Assembly: GCF_000002995.4 (NCBI RefSeq)
Contig: NW_025062476.1
Location: forward strand, 5,135,001 to 5,199,000
Reading direction: 5' to 3'
DNA length: 64,000 nt
Source of the DNA: Brugia malayi
Lineage: Eukaryota; Nematoda; Chromadorea; Rhabditida; Onchocercidae
Each line of letters begins with the position of its first letter. Positions within the stretch are counted from its first letter, which is position 1. The position numbers and the translations under genes were made by a program. Shown here piece by piece: positions 1 through 12,660 of this stretch. The notes under the pieces were generated by a model, which saw only the letters and a list, made by a program, of their open reading frames with translations, had not been told where the DNA came from and ran no database searches.

Positions 1-1702
1 GTAAGCACTCCTAACTGATATAATAGATAACAACTATAGTTTACTGATGTAAAGAAAAAAAATAATTAATTATTAAATGCATACTTTATTCAAAGTTTTT
101 CTAAACATTTAATTGTTACTCAATACCAGTCAATAAAATGCATCATTAATTTGAAAATTTTCGATTAAATTTGATATACATAAAAAAAATGAATGATGCG
201 CATAAAATTAGCATACACAAATAAAATTAAAATAATAAAATTATAAACATAACTAAAAAAAATTTCTTTATCAAATAAAAGAGAAAAAAGAATTTATGAT
301 AATAATGAGTTCATTTAATTTTTAGAATAAAGGATTGCAAAACAAGAAAAAGAATAAATGATATCATTTTTGCTCCCCATTTTATGCCAATGAACTGTTT
401 TATTATTTCATTCAATTTTAATGATACTATATAATTTTAAAATGTTAGTTGCACTGCATATAATTATAATTAATAGGCGAAATATCTTAAAAAAGATTAT
501 GAAAAGAAATCTAACAGTGCAATATACTTAAGCTTATTCAATTTCTCTGATGTAATAATTAATTTTCCTAAGTTAATATTTATTTTTCCTGATATATTAT
601 TTATTCTTGATATTTAATGAAAAAAAAAAGAACAGAAAAAGATACTAATAATGGACTAAACAAGGAAAATAAAAAAATAAAACTAAAAAATTTTTTTGAA
701 CGTATTTAAAGCAAGTTGAAATATTTTTTAAAAAGTTGAGGTAAATTGAGATTTAATCCAAAGATAACAAAATTTTGCATTTGTATTTGATTATATAATT
801 TTTGTGCAAAAAAACTATAAATTAGTAAAAAAATCAACTAATCACTAATCAATCAATAGTATTACTATAACAAAAGATATTATTGTAATTTGTAGTTGAA
901 ATCAGAATTTGTTGAATTAGCAAATAGCAACCGAATTTTGCATAATCAGCAAAGTAGTTTTTAAAATCACATAGGCAAAGAAAAAAGATACACCAAAAAC
1001 ATTCGTAAAAGAAAAAGCTGAGGTCAAAGGTTATACACTAACGTATAATTCTGTAAAGCATATCAAATAGCCTTTTAAGAAAGGAAAAAAACACACATAT
1101 ATTGAAACATACAGTTCAAAGTACATTTGAAATTATGCTTTCTTCGCAAAAGACATGTTAATTAATTTTCGATTGTAAACAATAGCAGAAAAAAATTGAG
1201 GTCAAAAGTCAAGGCGATTAAAATTTCTTCCTTAAAGTAGAGGTAATTAAACAATAAGCGCAACAGTTACTAATGCGTGATTTTCACTTTTTTTAGCAAT
1301 ATTTTAAATCTCCTGCTTAAAAATTTTTTTTTCCTTTGCTGGAAATTCTTGAATTACATTATCCTCAACAATAAATACATTCTTTTTTTTGGAACATTAA
1401 ATCGGAATTTAAAATAGAATTGAAAAGAAAACTTTTTTAAAAAAAGTATATTAGTAAATTGAAAAAATTCAACTATTTGGTAAATTTCTTTCTCTAAAAA
1501 TTTATATGAAATAAATTTCCTAATGAAAATGATAATTGCATTATAAAGTATTATTTCATTATCATTGAAATTATCGTTTCACTTTTTTTTTCTCTCTCTT
1601 TCATTTTGTTATAATATAACAATGTAGAAAGATAGAAATACCAATTTTCTCGAAAATTTTTCTTTTTCTTTGAAAAAAAAAAAAAAAAAAAGAAAGCTAT
1701 CT
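1..1702. other. A/T-rich non-coding flank
   Basis: This stretch lies 3' of the bZIP gene. It is very A/T-rich with many A and T runs and no reading frame of coding character. The T/A-rich segment just below 1703 probably holds the 3' UTR and poly(A) site of the bZIP gene, but I could not pick one signal. I see nothing else in it. Confidence 0.6.
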
Positions 1703-4700
1703 TTAAAGAATGTTAGCATTTTTAGCCGCATGTAATGCTTTAAGTTGTTCCAATTCTTGATTTAAACGATTCATCTCACGTCGAAGTTCATCATTTTCCG
1801 CTTCCAATTGTTGCGCTCGTTTGCTACGATATTCAAATTGAGCGCGACGATTTGCGCGACATCGTTTTGCTGCTTCATTATTACGCCGTCGACGATCAAT
1901 GTACTGTTGCTAAAAATACTTCCTTATAGTATTAAAGAAATATTTTCTAAGAAAAAAGAAGAAAGATTGAAATTTAAGTTATCAATTTTAAATTAGAATC
2001 GAATGAATGAACAATTAATAACGTTACCTTGCTAGATGGTCGCGAGCGTAAAGCTTTAACAATTGCGGAATGTTTTGGTGCTGGACTAAGTTGTGATCTC
2101 ATTGAATCAGTTGTACTATTATTACTGGTTGGTGATTCCATACTATCACTACTATCACTTTTAATTGTTTTACCGGAATACACTGTGTCCGGCTTAGATG
2201 ATACATCGGATATTACAGTTCGTGTTCCTGGTACTGTTAAGGCGTTACTCAAGTTTACTGCCAAACTACTCAAACAGTTTTTCAAATCATTCTGCAAACA
2301 AATCATTTCATTCAATAAATTGGAATTTTAAAACAAAACTTCTTTTTGAAGCTATACGATCGATTTAAATTTCAAATAATTTGCACAAATTCAGCTAAGA
2401 AAGCACAATAGCAAATTAATATAAGATTCGGACGATGTTGTAATTTGTTTTCACAATGCTGTTCAAGAAGCTAAACTATTTAAGCTTTCTAAATTAGTTA
2501 TTAAGTTTCAAATTAATGTTGCATTTCAAGATCTTAATTGACTTATCATTTAAACTAACTTTAAGAATTAAAGGAAAACTACATTTTGTATTGTTTTATG
2601 ATGAAATGTTTTATAATAATTCAAATTAAAAGAACTTTTTTGTAATTTTAACTAAACGAAAATTTCATTTTTGTTGTATTTAGTTTACATCTTTGGGTGA
2701 TGAATTGTTGAGACCGGAATGAGTGTCGGTTCGACTTTGTGCGACTAATGGTGAGGTTCGTTTAGTGGAAAGTAATGAGCCAAGCAAAGATCGTGGCTTA
2801 TCATCCGTATCACTTTCTCTGGCTTTATCTGAAGAAGATGATGATTGTGCTAAAGTATCGTTCGATATTTGCTGTTCCGTTTCAGTTTCTGTTGATAAAT
2901 CCGGTTGTCGTTCCAATAATTCATACCGTAAAATATGTGATGATGAATCAGATGACGTTTCTATAAAAATAATGAATGAAATGATGCATTAGGATATATT
3001 ATCATAAATTTATTGAATATATCAGTGATATATTATCAAATAAGCAACCTTTATGAGTAGTACCGTGCATTGAGTAATCTAATGGTGCAATATCGGCTGT
3101 TGACGAATCAGGACTGTAACTTTGCGTGGAACTTGTTGGATCACGTGAACTATGAAATGGTTGAAAAGCACCATGTCCAGAAGAAATTGTGGTTGGTCCA
3201 GATGATGAACAATAATTCTGAAATATTTTTTTTTTCTTTTACTCAACAAATAAATTTATTATAGAATGAAAAAAAAAAAAAGTTACGTCAAATATATCAA
3301 ATGGTAACGTATGCTTCATATATATTTATGTCATTGCTAAAATTAAGTTAAATTAACGTATTTTAAAAATTGGTGAAAAGTATTACTTTATAAAAATTAA
3401 TATATTATGTGTTAAAAGTAGTAACCTGTTGTACTTGTTGTAGTGCAGCTTGAAGAGTGCATATTTGTAATGCAGGAAGTTGTTGTGCTGCAGATGCAGA
3501 CACTTGTGATGTAGCACTAGCACCTGCAGGTGTTAACAGTGATGTTGGAGCAGTTGCAGATGATGGAAAAATTGGTGATGGAACAGAACCGGATGATGTA
3601 GTAAGTAAAGGTGTGGCAGTAAATAAATGTGTAGGAAACATTGCTGGTAATTTTGATGGTGGTCCAATGACATTAGCCAGATTAGCTGCAAGCGTTGTCA
3701 CCGATGAAACTGGTAGCGATGGTACCGTTGGTATCATTACATCAATATTATTCTTTCTTTGCGCTGTTGATACAATGACAGTATCATGAGCGGCAGATGT
3801 TACCAAGCGCAAAGTTTGTTGTTCTTGCTGCTGCTGTTGTTGTTGTTGCTGCTGTTGCTGTTGTTGTTGTTGTTGCTGTTGTTGTTGTTGTTGTTGCTGT
3901 TGTTGTTGTTGTTGTTGCTGCTGCTGCTGCTGTTGTTGTTGTTGTTGTTTCAATCGACTCCTTAGCAGATTATTTTCTTTAGTTAATTCGAGTAGCTTTT
4001 GTTCCATAATCTAAAATTCAATTCGAAAAATTTAAATTTACAAATCAACATGAATTTAAAGTACATACATGTTACACTTATTTACCATCATTTAGTTTTT
4101 TTCTTCATTCTGCCAAAAATTGAATTCTTATACTTCACAATGAGTAAAAAAAGTGTTTGTATTTTAAATATTGCAAATACCATATCATTCATACGACGCC
4201 TCTCACGTGACTTCTTTGTAATGTCGTTGTTGTGGCGTCGTTTTTCCCAAAACATATCATCTCGAATACTTTCATGTATGGATGTCCTGCTCCAGAATAT
4301 TTTTTTTTTTTTTTTTTTGTTAAAAAGTAGTCAATTTAAAAAGTCTTTAACATTTTTATTTTATCTCGTTTATCATTTTTTTTCCCTTTTTTTTTCTTTT
4401 TTTTATGGGCAAATACGGAAACAATTAAATCTTATCTTTATATCACAATTAAATTCATTGGGTTTTTTTTTACCATTCTTATATTTCTAAAGTTTGATTA
4501 AGTGAAATTAAAAAAATTTTATGAAATGAACAAACCGTCTATTTGAATTGATATTAGATGGTGCTGGTGAAATGGAAGTTTCAGAACTATTCGATGAATC
4601 AGATGGTCTTCGATCTATGTGATTAGTTGAACAGATTAGATTCAAACCTCGTAACGATGAAGATGAATGTGAGCTTGAGCACGATTCAATATCTAATCCA

Positions 4701-4705
4701 TCCAT
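1703..4705 (-). CDS. Double-bZIP transcription factor with polyglutamine tract (CES-2/NFIL3/PAR-like)
   Basis: Seven coding exons in transcription order: 4705-4536, 4286-4181, 4010-3426, 3217-3049, 2960-2689, 2291-2028 and 1909-1703. All phases match and give 590 aa. Exon 2 (about residues 66-92) encodes a basic region of NFIL3/CES-2 type (F-W-E-K-R-R-H-N-N-D-I-T-K-K-S-R). Exon 3 continues into leucine-zipper heptads (M-E-Q-K-L-L-E-L-T-K-E-N-N-L-L), then 41 glutamines (residues 114-154) and a Ser/Thr/Ala/Pro-rich region. The last exon (residues 523-590) is a second bZIP: R-R-R-R-N-N-E-A-A-K-R-C-R-A-N-R-R-A followed by heptad leucines to the stop. The start is the ATG at 4705, just after an acceptor-like TTGCAG (4715-4713) that may be a spliced-leader site. 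The exon 2 acceptor is a GAGCAG pair, so one Arg is uncertain. It should act in the nucleus as a sequence-specific regulator; the targets are unknown. Confidence 0.85.
3825..3947 (-). repeat. Coding CAA/CAG repeat (41 glutamines)
   Basis: Forty-one consecutive Gln codons, a mixture of CAA and CAG, lie in exon 3 of the bZIP gene straight after the first leucine zipper. A single Glu and two more Gln follow. Mixed codons make the tract more stable than a pure CAG run, but length variation between isolates is likely. Confidence 0.95.
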
Positions 4706-5326
4706 TACTCATCTGCAATTATCGCTTACCTTTTATTTTTAATTTACTCATTTTTAATATATTACCATAGTTTGGCATTTAAATTTTGCTATTTGGGTGA
4801 AAAGGAAAAAAAGAAAATAAGGCAAATAGTAAATTGAATCAGACATCATTGCTTTATTAAATTTTCTCTTTTTTCAGTTAAAATAATTTTAAATCATTAA
4901 TTTTACATATGTATAACTAAAGTTGTAGAAAAGAAAATAATACAAATAAACAATTACTTTGTAATTTATTTTAAAAATTTCATAATTGCTAGTTAGTGAA
5001 TTTTATTATTTAATGTTGAGCAATTTAATTGAGATTGCTTAAAATGGTAGAATTAGTGTTTAAGTATAAGGTATCGACACCTATTAATTAAAAATCATTC
5101 TCATATTAATGCTCAAAGAGATGGAACGATTTTACGATAAGTTGTCAATAAATATGTTGTTATGATATTAACACGATATGATAAAGATAGTTATTATCTA
5201 GAATGTATGACAGATATGATAAAGATATTGGCTATAAATGAATTTCAAGGCAGACCATGGTAATAATTATGTGATATTCATGCCGAAAGTAATAGTGGTG
5301 ATGCTAGGAATAATAATTAGTAATTA

Positions 5327-5480
5327 ATAATAACAATGGTCAATAATAGTGATTCTAATAACACTAATAATAATAAGTAGTAACAATAATAGTAATAATA
5401 AATAATAATGATAGATAACAATAATAATAAATAATGATAAATAATAACAATAATAAGGCAATAGTAATGATAATATAAAA
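5327..5480. repeat. Imperfect AAT/AATAAC trinucleotide repeat
   Basis: A run of AAT, AAC and GAT triplets on the plus strand creates a misleading long frame on the minus strand. It is a simple-sequence repeat, not a gene. Confidence 0.8.
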
Positions 5481-5493
5481 ACAATGATAATGA

Positions 5494-5501
5494 TGACGTC
5501 A
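5494..5501. promoter_or_regulatory. Perfect palindromic CRE (TGACGTCA)
   Basis: The octamer TGACGTCA is the consensus cAMP-response element bound by CREB/ATF-type bZIP dimers. It lies about 0.8 kb upstream of the bZIP start codon. A chance occurrence is possible, but it is uncommon in DNA this A/T-rich. No experiment supports use. Confidence 0.4.
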
Positions 5502-5606
5502 TAGAGATGGTTATAATGATAATGAAGTTTAGTGAAAACAAGTTTTTCAGGAAGTGAAAGATGAAAATGAAAGTGGAACTGGATACAGTAATGTCACCGA
5601 CAATGA

Positions 5607-5632
5607 TGTGTATGTGTGTGTGTGTGTGTGTG
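5607..5632. repeat. (TG)n microsatellite
   Basis: About a dozen TG units in a short dinucleotide run. Confidence 0.85.
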
Positions 5633-8377
5633 AGGAGAACCATCAGTGAATTCGATTTGAAAAACAAGATTTTCTATGTATGGGTGTCTCGATGGCATTA
5701 CATCGATTTCATCCATAAATAATAACAATAACATTGACCGGTTACGGTTTCACATAACCGGATATTGATATCAAAAAGGAAGTGAAGGTCATTTAATTCT
5801 ACGTATATATTTGCTAATGCTTTCACTTATCTAAGAAGAAATCTTTGTTATTCCATTTTACCTTTGTTTTATTAAATCTTTAAAAGTAAATTTGTTGAAT
5901 AAAAATCAAATGCTTAAAAATTTGTACAATCAAGTTAGATACTTCTTTTTTTATTTCTATATTTAGACATTATTTTTTATTGAATTTTATGCGAACATTT
6001 TAGTTACTTAAAAAATTATGTCAAATTTGAAGTTATCATTTTTAAATGAATTTTAAATGATTTAAATTAACACTGCACATAATGATTCAAATTGATTGTC
6101 ACCACTGAAAAATATGCAATTCGTATGTGTTAGTTGCAATCGTATGGTCAGATGTATAATAACTTTTTTCCAGGTGCTGTTGTACTTAATTTCTCCAAAC
6201 CTAGAATTAAGAGAAATTATTATTGGAATGATCAATAATCAAACGACTTGGAATTTATTCATCGAAATATTTTCTATCAATTATCAATTCTAGATTATAT
6301 TTAACATTAGGAATTTTTTTTCTTTTTTTTTCGGTGACGATAAAGCTTGCCTAAATTGTATAGGACAACACCAGTTAGAAACGATATATTTATACTGTTT
6401 TCATCATATGTCGAATGATCATATCAGTTTGTTAATTTTACTTTTCTCCTCTGAATATATCTAAAATATCATTAGTAATACTAAAATAATTTCGCATTGT
6501 TTCCAAAAATTGTTGAATAAATTCGGGAAAGTTTGCGATAAATTTCGTAAAGGTTTTGAAAATTAATTTTGGTGAAGTTAGCATTAAATAATCATTAAAT
6601 AAAAATATAATGATAACTAATTTATTGATAGTATTTTGAATGATATTTTTTTTATATCTCAGAGAGAAAAAAGAAAGAAGAAAAATTATATGAAAATTCT
6701 CAAAAAAATATATATATATAAAAGTTATTTGTTAGATGATTTTACTACATCTGATGATTTCTAGTAATTCTCTTGCTTGCAGTAATCTCGGATAACTCAT
6801 AATATATTGTGATGATGATGATCATTCCCGGACAATTCCGCTATATTTGCTATAACTCTAGATGATTTATATATAAATAATCTAAGCAATTCTGGTATAT
6901 CTAACATTTATAAATTATTCCGGTATGATATAGGAAATCTGAATGTTGTCTGTTTCCTTTTTTTTTCTCCCAATTCATATCATCCATACATAACAAACTT
7001 TTCTCTCATCATTCTTCTCCAAACGTAAAATTATTGAAATAATGTAGGAAATTAAATAGCGCATAGTAGGAGAAGTGAAAATCACATAGGGCGCAATTGT
7101 AATGTTAAATGATTAGTTGCAAGGTCATTTACTTCATGCGCAAATGTATTTGTGTTTTTTTTTTCTTTCTTTCCTCTCTTCTTCTTCAGTATTACTACAG
7201 TGTACACTTTGCACCTCAGACATAATTGCAAAAAGAGAACCCCGTCCAAACAGTATGTCCGTGTTTTGGGCGTGTTATCTAATATTAGTACATAACAGTC
7301 ACACCTGTCTATGTGTTCGAATGTGGGAATTAGCCTTGAAATGACAGGTAGGATGGATGAAAGATGAAGGAAGTGGAAATGAACCAAATGAAATGAAAGG
7401 AAGGGACGAATGGGTAAAAGAAGTGATAGAAAAATGAAAAAAAAAAAAAATTAATCAGTAGAGAATTTCCATTTCAATCGTAAAGAAAGACTTTTTTTTG
7501 GATCAAAAAAAAGAAAAGGAAGAAAAAAGCTATTTTCCAAGGTAACAGTTGATGATTGCAAAAGAGATTTCTTTCCTCAAATTTCCAATTTTTTTTTTTG
7601 TTGCGCAGTAAAATTGAAATATCAGAAATATATATGTAAATATAAAGTAGCTCAATAGACTCAAAGAAACTTTTTTTATAGCATTAAACTTAAAGCTTCA
7701 TGGTGCTAAAATATATTTTGATATTACGAAAAAATTTTTTGATTAGAATATATTTATTTGAAATGAATTTGATTGAAACTATTCATTAATATATCTTAAT
7801 TTGATTATTTTTGATTTAAATTGTCACTGTTTGATTAAGCATTTTAAAATATTTGATATATTTAGTGCATATAATTAAATGTAGTAAGAGATCAGAATAT
7901 TAAGTATAAAATAAATTCATGACTGTTAACATTTAGGTAGAATAATTCGAATAATTGAATAGAACTAAATTAAACTGCTAAGTTTTCACATGTATTTAAG
8001 AGTAGGGCTTTGTATGTAAATAAAAGTTATCAATTTCATTCGTAATATTTTAATTTCGCTTATGAAATTTACATAATATAGTTGGGAGTGTAAGGAGTAG
8101 TAAGAATTCAAAATTACATAAGCATAAATTAAAAAAAAAAAAAAATATTTTACTTTTTTCCGTTTGATTTTGGAAAAACACTTATTGCATAAAAATCATA
8201 AATGTGAACGAATGTAACATATTTTGCTAATGAAATTCAAATAATTCAGTCAAACAGCTCAATTGTGTATAAAATCTGAAATAAAATTATATTTTTTAAA
8301 AATTTAATAGAAATGATTCAAATTAATAAATCAATTGATGAATAAATTATGAAAAGATTCAAAAACTGATACAAATA

Positions 8378-8440
8378 GTGTGTATGGCGTGTATGTCTCT
8401 ATCTGTATGTGTGTGTGTGTATGTGTGTATGTGTGTGTGG
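8378..8440. repeat. TG/TA-rich microsatellite
   Basis: Alternating TGTG and TGTA blocks form an interrupted dinucleotide repeat directly beside the nuclear-receptor half-site cluster. Confidence 0.8.
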
Positions 8441-8450
8441 AACACTGAAC

Positions 8451-8507
8451 AGGTCACTGGAAGGACAACAGGGTCAGATTCCCGCCTCTGTGACCTTCAT
8501 AAGGTCA
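8451..8507. promoter_or_regulatory. Cluster of four nuclear-receptor half-sites
   Basis: Within 57 bases the plus strand shows AGGTCA (8451-8456), GGGTCA (8471-8476), TGACCTT (8491-8497) and AAGGTCA (8501-8507). The last two form a perfect everted repeat, TGACCTT-cat-AAGGTCA. AGGTCA is the core element of nuclear hormone receptors. The site lies about 3.7 kb upstream of the bZIP start codon. Its role as an enhancer is an inference. Confidence 0.4.
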
Positions 8508-10570
8508 ATGTCATTAATCGTCATGTTATATGTATATTCTACTTGCTATCCATTATTTTTTGATTCAAATTTGTCAGGAATATAATTGATTTCACTCACC
8601 TTTTGACTATGAAAAATTCTTTATACTGAAATTAGCAAAATGAAATTTTCAAAATAAATGGAAAAGAAAAAAGATATAAGTAAATTAGAAACGGAAAATG
8701 AGAATAAAAGTTCTATAAAAACAAAATTAAAGGGTAGGAATTAATGAACTAAACTTGCTGATTTTTAAAAATAAAAATATTAAAAATAGAAAAAAAAAAA
8801 AAAAGAAAAACGGACGATCAATATGAAAGACAAATTTGTTAAGCATAAAAATTATAGCTGAAGAAAGAAAGCATAAAATAAAGTTTAGTCAATTTCACTA
8901 TTTTAAAATTTAATTTGCCGTGCAGTTTGTTTTTATACATTTCACATTACATCATATTCATAATTTAAAATTGATAATACAGCTTTGTTGAATTGCCATT
9001 TTCTAAAATTTTCAAATGAGTTAACGGTTTGATCTATTGATAATATCTTGTAAAAAAATTCTTATCTTTGTTTATAATGAAAATAAGGACAGAATTTTAA
9101 AATGAGAAGAGTAAACATTTAAACGAGAAATGATTAGTAAATTTAATTGTGTAAGTTCATTTTAGTAATTTCAAGTTCTTCTATTTGAATGCAATATTGA
9201 TTTACATGAAAAAATTTCTAAATTGCTACATGGGTCAAGTGAACAGTAAAAGAGATAGTACGTTTTTAAAAAGGAGGATCAGGCAGCTGTTATATGTGCC
9301 ATAAATGGCTGAGAATGATATTTGCGCTGATACCAATTTTTCAACAGTTTAAAATCTATTTTAATTTTGTTAAAAATGCATTCTGTTCCATTATATTACT
9401 AGTCAGTACTCAATCAAATCGATACATTTTTGAACTTTAGTCAAAAAATGACAAACAGATTAGTGGCTATTGCAAGTGACATGACCAAAAGACACTCGGA
9501 CATGACGTCCAACATGACTTCGAAAAAATCGCTGACAGATGTCTGGTGCATTAAAAAAAAGTTAAGAGATATAAGGAGAGACAACACATGTCTTCGTATC
9601 ATAATCCACTGTCACTCGACACAGCAGGAGACATAAATGACAATTTATTCTCAGCGCAGACGAGTGTTGTCACCTCTACTATGTGGACATGAGAAAAAAA
9701 AACTCTTTGTGACAAATGGAAGACGGTATAAAGTTGCTTTCTTAAGTTTGAAACATTATCAACTATAATCTTTCTAGGACAAAAAATGTACATATATCAC
9801 TATTCTGTATTTTTGACAATTTATTTTCTATCCAAGATCATAGTTTAATTCAAAATTACATCTTAGTAATATGTCGCATATAATTGAAAGCAGAAAAATG
9901 AAAAATAGACGTACGAGAAATGAGAAATAAATGCAATACGACAATTAAAGAATTACAAATAACTTTTTTTGAAAAAAAAAAAAGAAAGATGAAGAATAAA
10001 TAGTTAAATATGCGCAAAAAAGAAGGAAGAAAACAAATTTTTAAATTCGATAGTTAAATTTCTAAACTGTAAAGCATACAAATAATAACACTGATGTGAA
10101 ATGGAAGAATTAATTGTAATGAATTAAATAAAGTGAAATTTTAAAGGAAAATATTGTAAAAATAATTGAATCAAACAAAAATGGAATAAGATGAAGCGTA
10201 AAAGAAAGATAAAATAATATGACTAAAAGATATATGATAAAGTAACATTGTAATATTATTTGGTAATTGAATAGAATGAAAATTATACAACAATTAATCA
10301 ATTAATAAATGATGGGAAAAATCATGGAAAGAATGTGAAGTATAGCGATATAAACCTCAAAATTTTCATCATTTAACGATAAAAAATTGAGGATTGAAAT
10401 AGGATGAGTGAGGTTGACAATTGTATAAATTCATCAATTATGGTGACATCGAGGCAGATTGAGGACGGGGGAAAGGGGACTGTGTACTGTGCTGTTCCTC
10501 GCTGAATAAATAAGAAAAAATGTTGCTGCATGCGGGAATTTGAATGAAAAAGTGGAAATAGACCAATATA

Positions 10571-10672
10571 AACATACATACACATATACCCACATACATA
10601 TGCATACACACACACACACACACGTATACACACACACGTACACACACACACGTACACACCACACGTATATAT
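10571..10672. repeat. (CA)n / ACAT microsatellite
   Basis: Interrupted CA repeat with CATA and CGTA variants. The three long cysteine/valine-rich frames on the minus strand here are repeat artefacts. Confidence 0.85.
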
Positions 10673-11244
10673 GTATGACATTCCACATCAATTTGAAATT
10701 TAAATATTAAAAATTTTTATAGCATATTAAATTCTATGTTCTAATGATTAATTTTATGCTATATAAGAAAAATTCGTGTTTAAATTTCTCAATAGCTATG
10801 GTTTTTTTTTTTCATTTTGTAATCTAATAATTCGAAAAACATTAATTTTATGCTATATAAAGTCATATTTTTGTAATTGCAAAATGCAAATTGAAAAATG
10901 AAATTATAGCAATTTTTTAATGAAAATTATCAAATATGTTTTATAAAGTTTCTCTTTTAATTTTCCAAGGATATAATTTGTTCTAATTTGATGAGTTCCG
11001 ATAAATTATAATTGAAAAATAACAATAACAACGATAACAACAACAATAACAATCAAATAGATCGATCGAATAAAATGGAAGCGGAATAAAAGTAAAATGA
11101 CAATAATAAATAAGAATTATTCATTGTCCCTCCTACCTTAATCAAAATGATCTTTCCTTCTTCACTTTTTATGTTTACAACCTGGTAGGATTTTTTAGAA
11201 AGTGAACTAAACGCCAACTAAATAAATTAATTTTACAACATACA

Positions 11245-11290
11245 TGTAAACACACACACGCACACACACACACACACATGCATGTATACA
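11245..11290. repeat. (CA)n microsatellite
   Basis: Short CA/CG repeat followed by ACAT variants. The minus-strand frames across it are artefacts. Confidence 0.8.
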
Positions 11291-12599
11291 TCCATACATA
11301 CAAAATGCGAAATTGACCTCTTGAGAAGTTCATTATATATTCTGTCACAAAAATTGTCCCCAAATGACGAACAAATTATTCTTCTGTTGTGGACAGAGAG
11401 AAAAGTTCGAAAGAAAAGGGAAAATTTTTCATAATTGAAATATTGAACAAATATTAAAATGATTGCATTTCTCAAGCTATTCTTTAAAAGAAATAGTAAA
11501 GGTAAGAAAATAAGTAAAAAAAAACATTAAAAATGTTTTTTTATGAAAACAATTGATTAGTTCATTTTCAATAAGTAACATTTCTGTAATAAAAGTTGGA
11601 AATTTTTATTTATCAATTTCTCAATTAAAAATTTTTTTTTTATAAAGTTTATCATTAATTTAAATTTACTAAATCAACAATCACCTTTCTTCCTAATGAC
11701 CTGCTTGTTTATTATCACTAAGAATACTATTAATAAGCTATATTAATGTCATCTTCCTATTAGTATTATCAGTTATCTCAATAGTTGTTGGTTAAAATAA
11801 TTCTTTGCATAATAAAAAAATCTTTGTTCATTTATTTGTTTATTCTAGGAAAAAAAAAAAAATGAAACTTTGATTAAAATACTGAGAATTATTTGTGCTT
11901 CAATAACTATGAAACATCTCATTGTCATCGCGATTTGAATTTTAGAATCACAAAATTTTAGAACCAAAATTGTAGAATCAGAATAACAAGCATTACGGTT
12001 TTCAAATGAACATTAATTTCATAGTTATAACTTTAGTTACACTTTTCATGTATATTCGTCTTTTTCCGAAAAAATTGCATTGCTTTTATTTTTTGTTGGA
12101 TTTCATAAAGAGACAGAAAGCGTAGGAAAAAAAGAGTAATAATAAGTAATAGTAACAAAACATTATATTTTTACAAATATACATTAATTTTCATAAGTCA
12201 TAGTTTAAAATTATTTTAATAATGTGCTATAAGAGTGTGATACAATGAGACTATTAAATATTTCCACCTAAAATTTTTTTAAAAAAGAATGGAAAAAAAA
12301 ATTGTTCAGGAAAAAAAGAAATGAATGTGAAATAATGAGAGGGGAATAGATAAGATATTTGTGAAATTTATCTCTGCAATAATCAAACTCATTCCAATGA
12401 TGAAAATAAAAATTCGTTTGTCTTTTTAAGAATCTTTCGTGAAGGGTAAAAGTTAGACATTTGAATGATTATAGAAACAGTAAATTGTAATTGTATCTAA
12501 AAATATAGGTTAAATCCGGAAAAAAAATAATTACTGGTACGAAATGAAAGTGAAATTTATGAATGAATGTAAAGAAAATGATAGTGAAAATTTTGAGAG

Positions 12600-12660
12600 A
12601 ATAAAAAGAGAAAGAGAAGGATTAATAGGGAGAGAGAGGGAGAGAGGGAGAGACAAGGAA
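12600..12660. repeat. GA-rich purine tract
   Basis: Imperfect GAGAGG/GAGA repeats, purine-rich on the plus strand. The Leu/Ser-rich minus-strand frame is an artefact. Confidence 0.75.

Noticed and set aside
3457..3789. 110-residue plus-strand frame opposite bZIP exon 3
   Set aside because: It is antisense to a well-supported exon and reflects the codon bias of the real gene.
10373..10691. Three overlapping Cys/Val-rich minus-strand frames
   Set aside because: They are produced by the CA microsatellite and have neither splice context nor similarity to a family.
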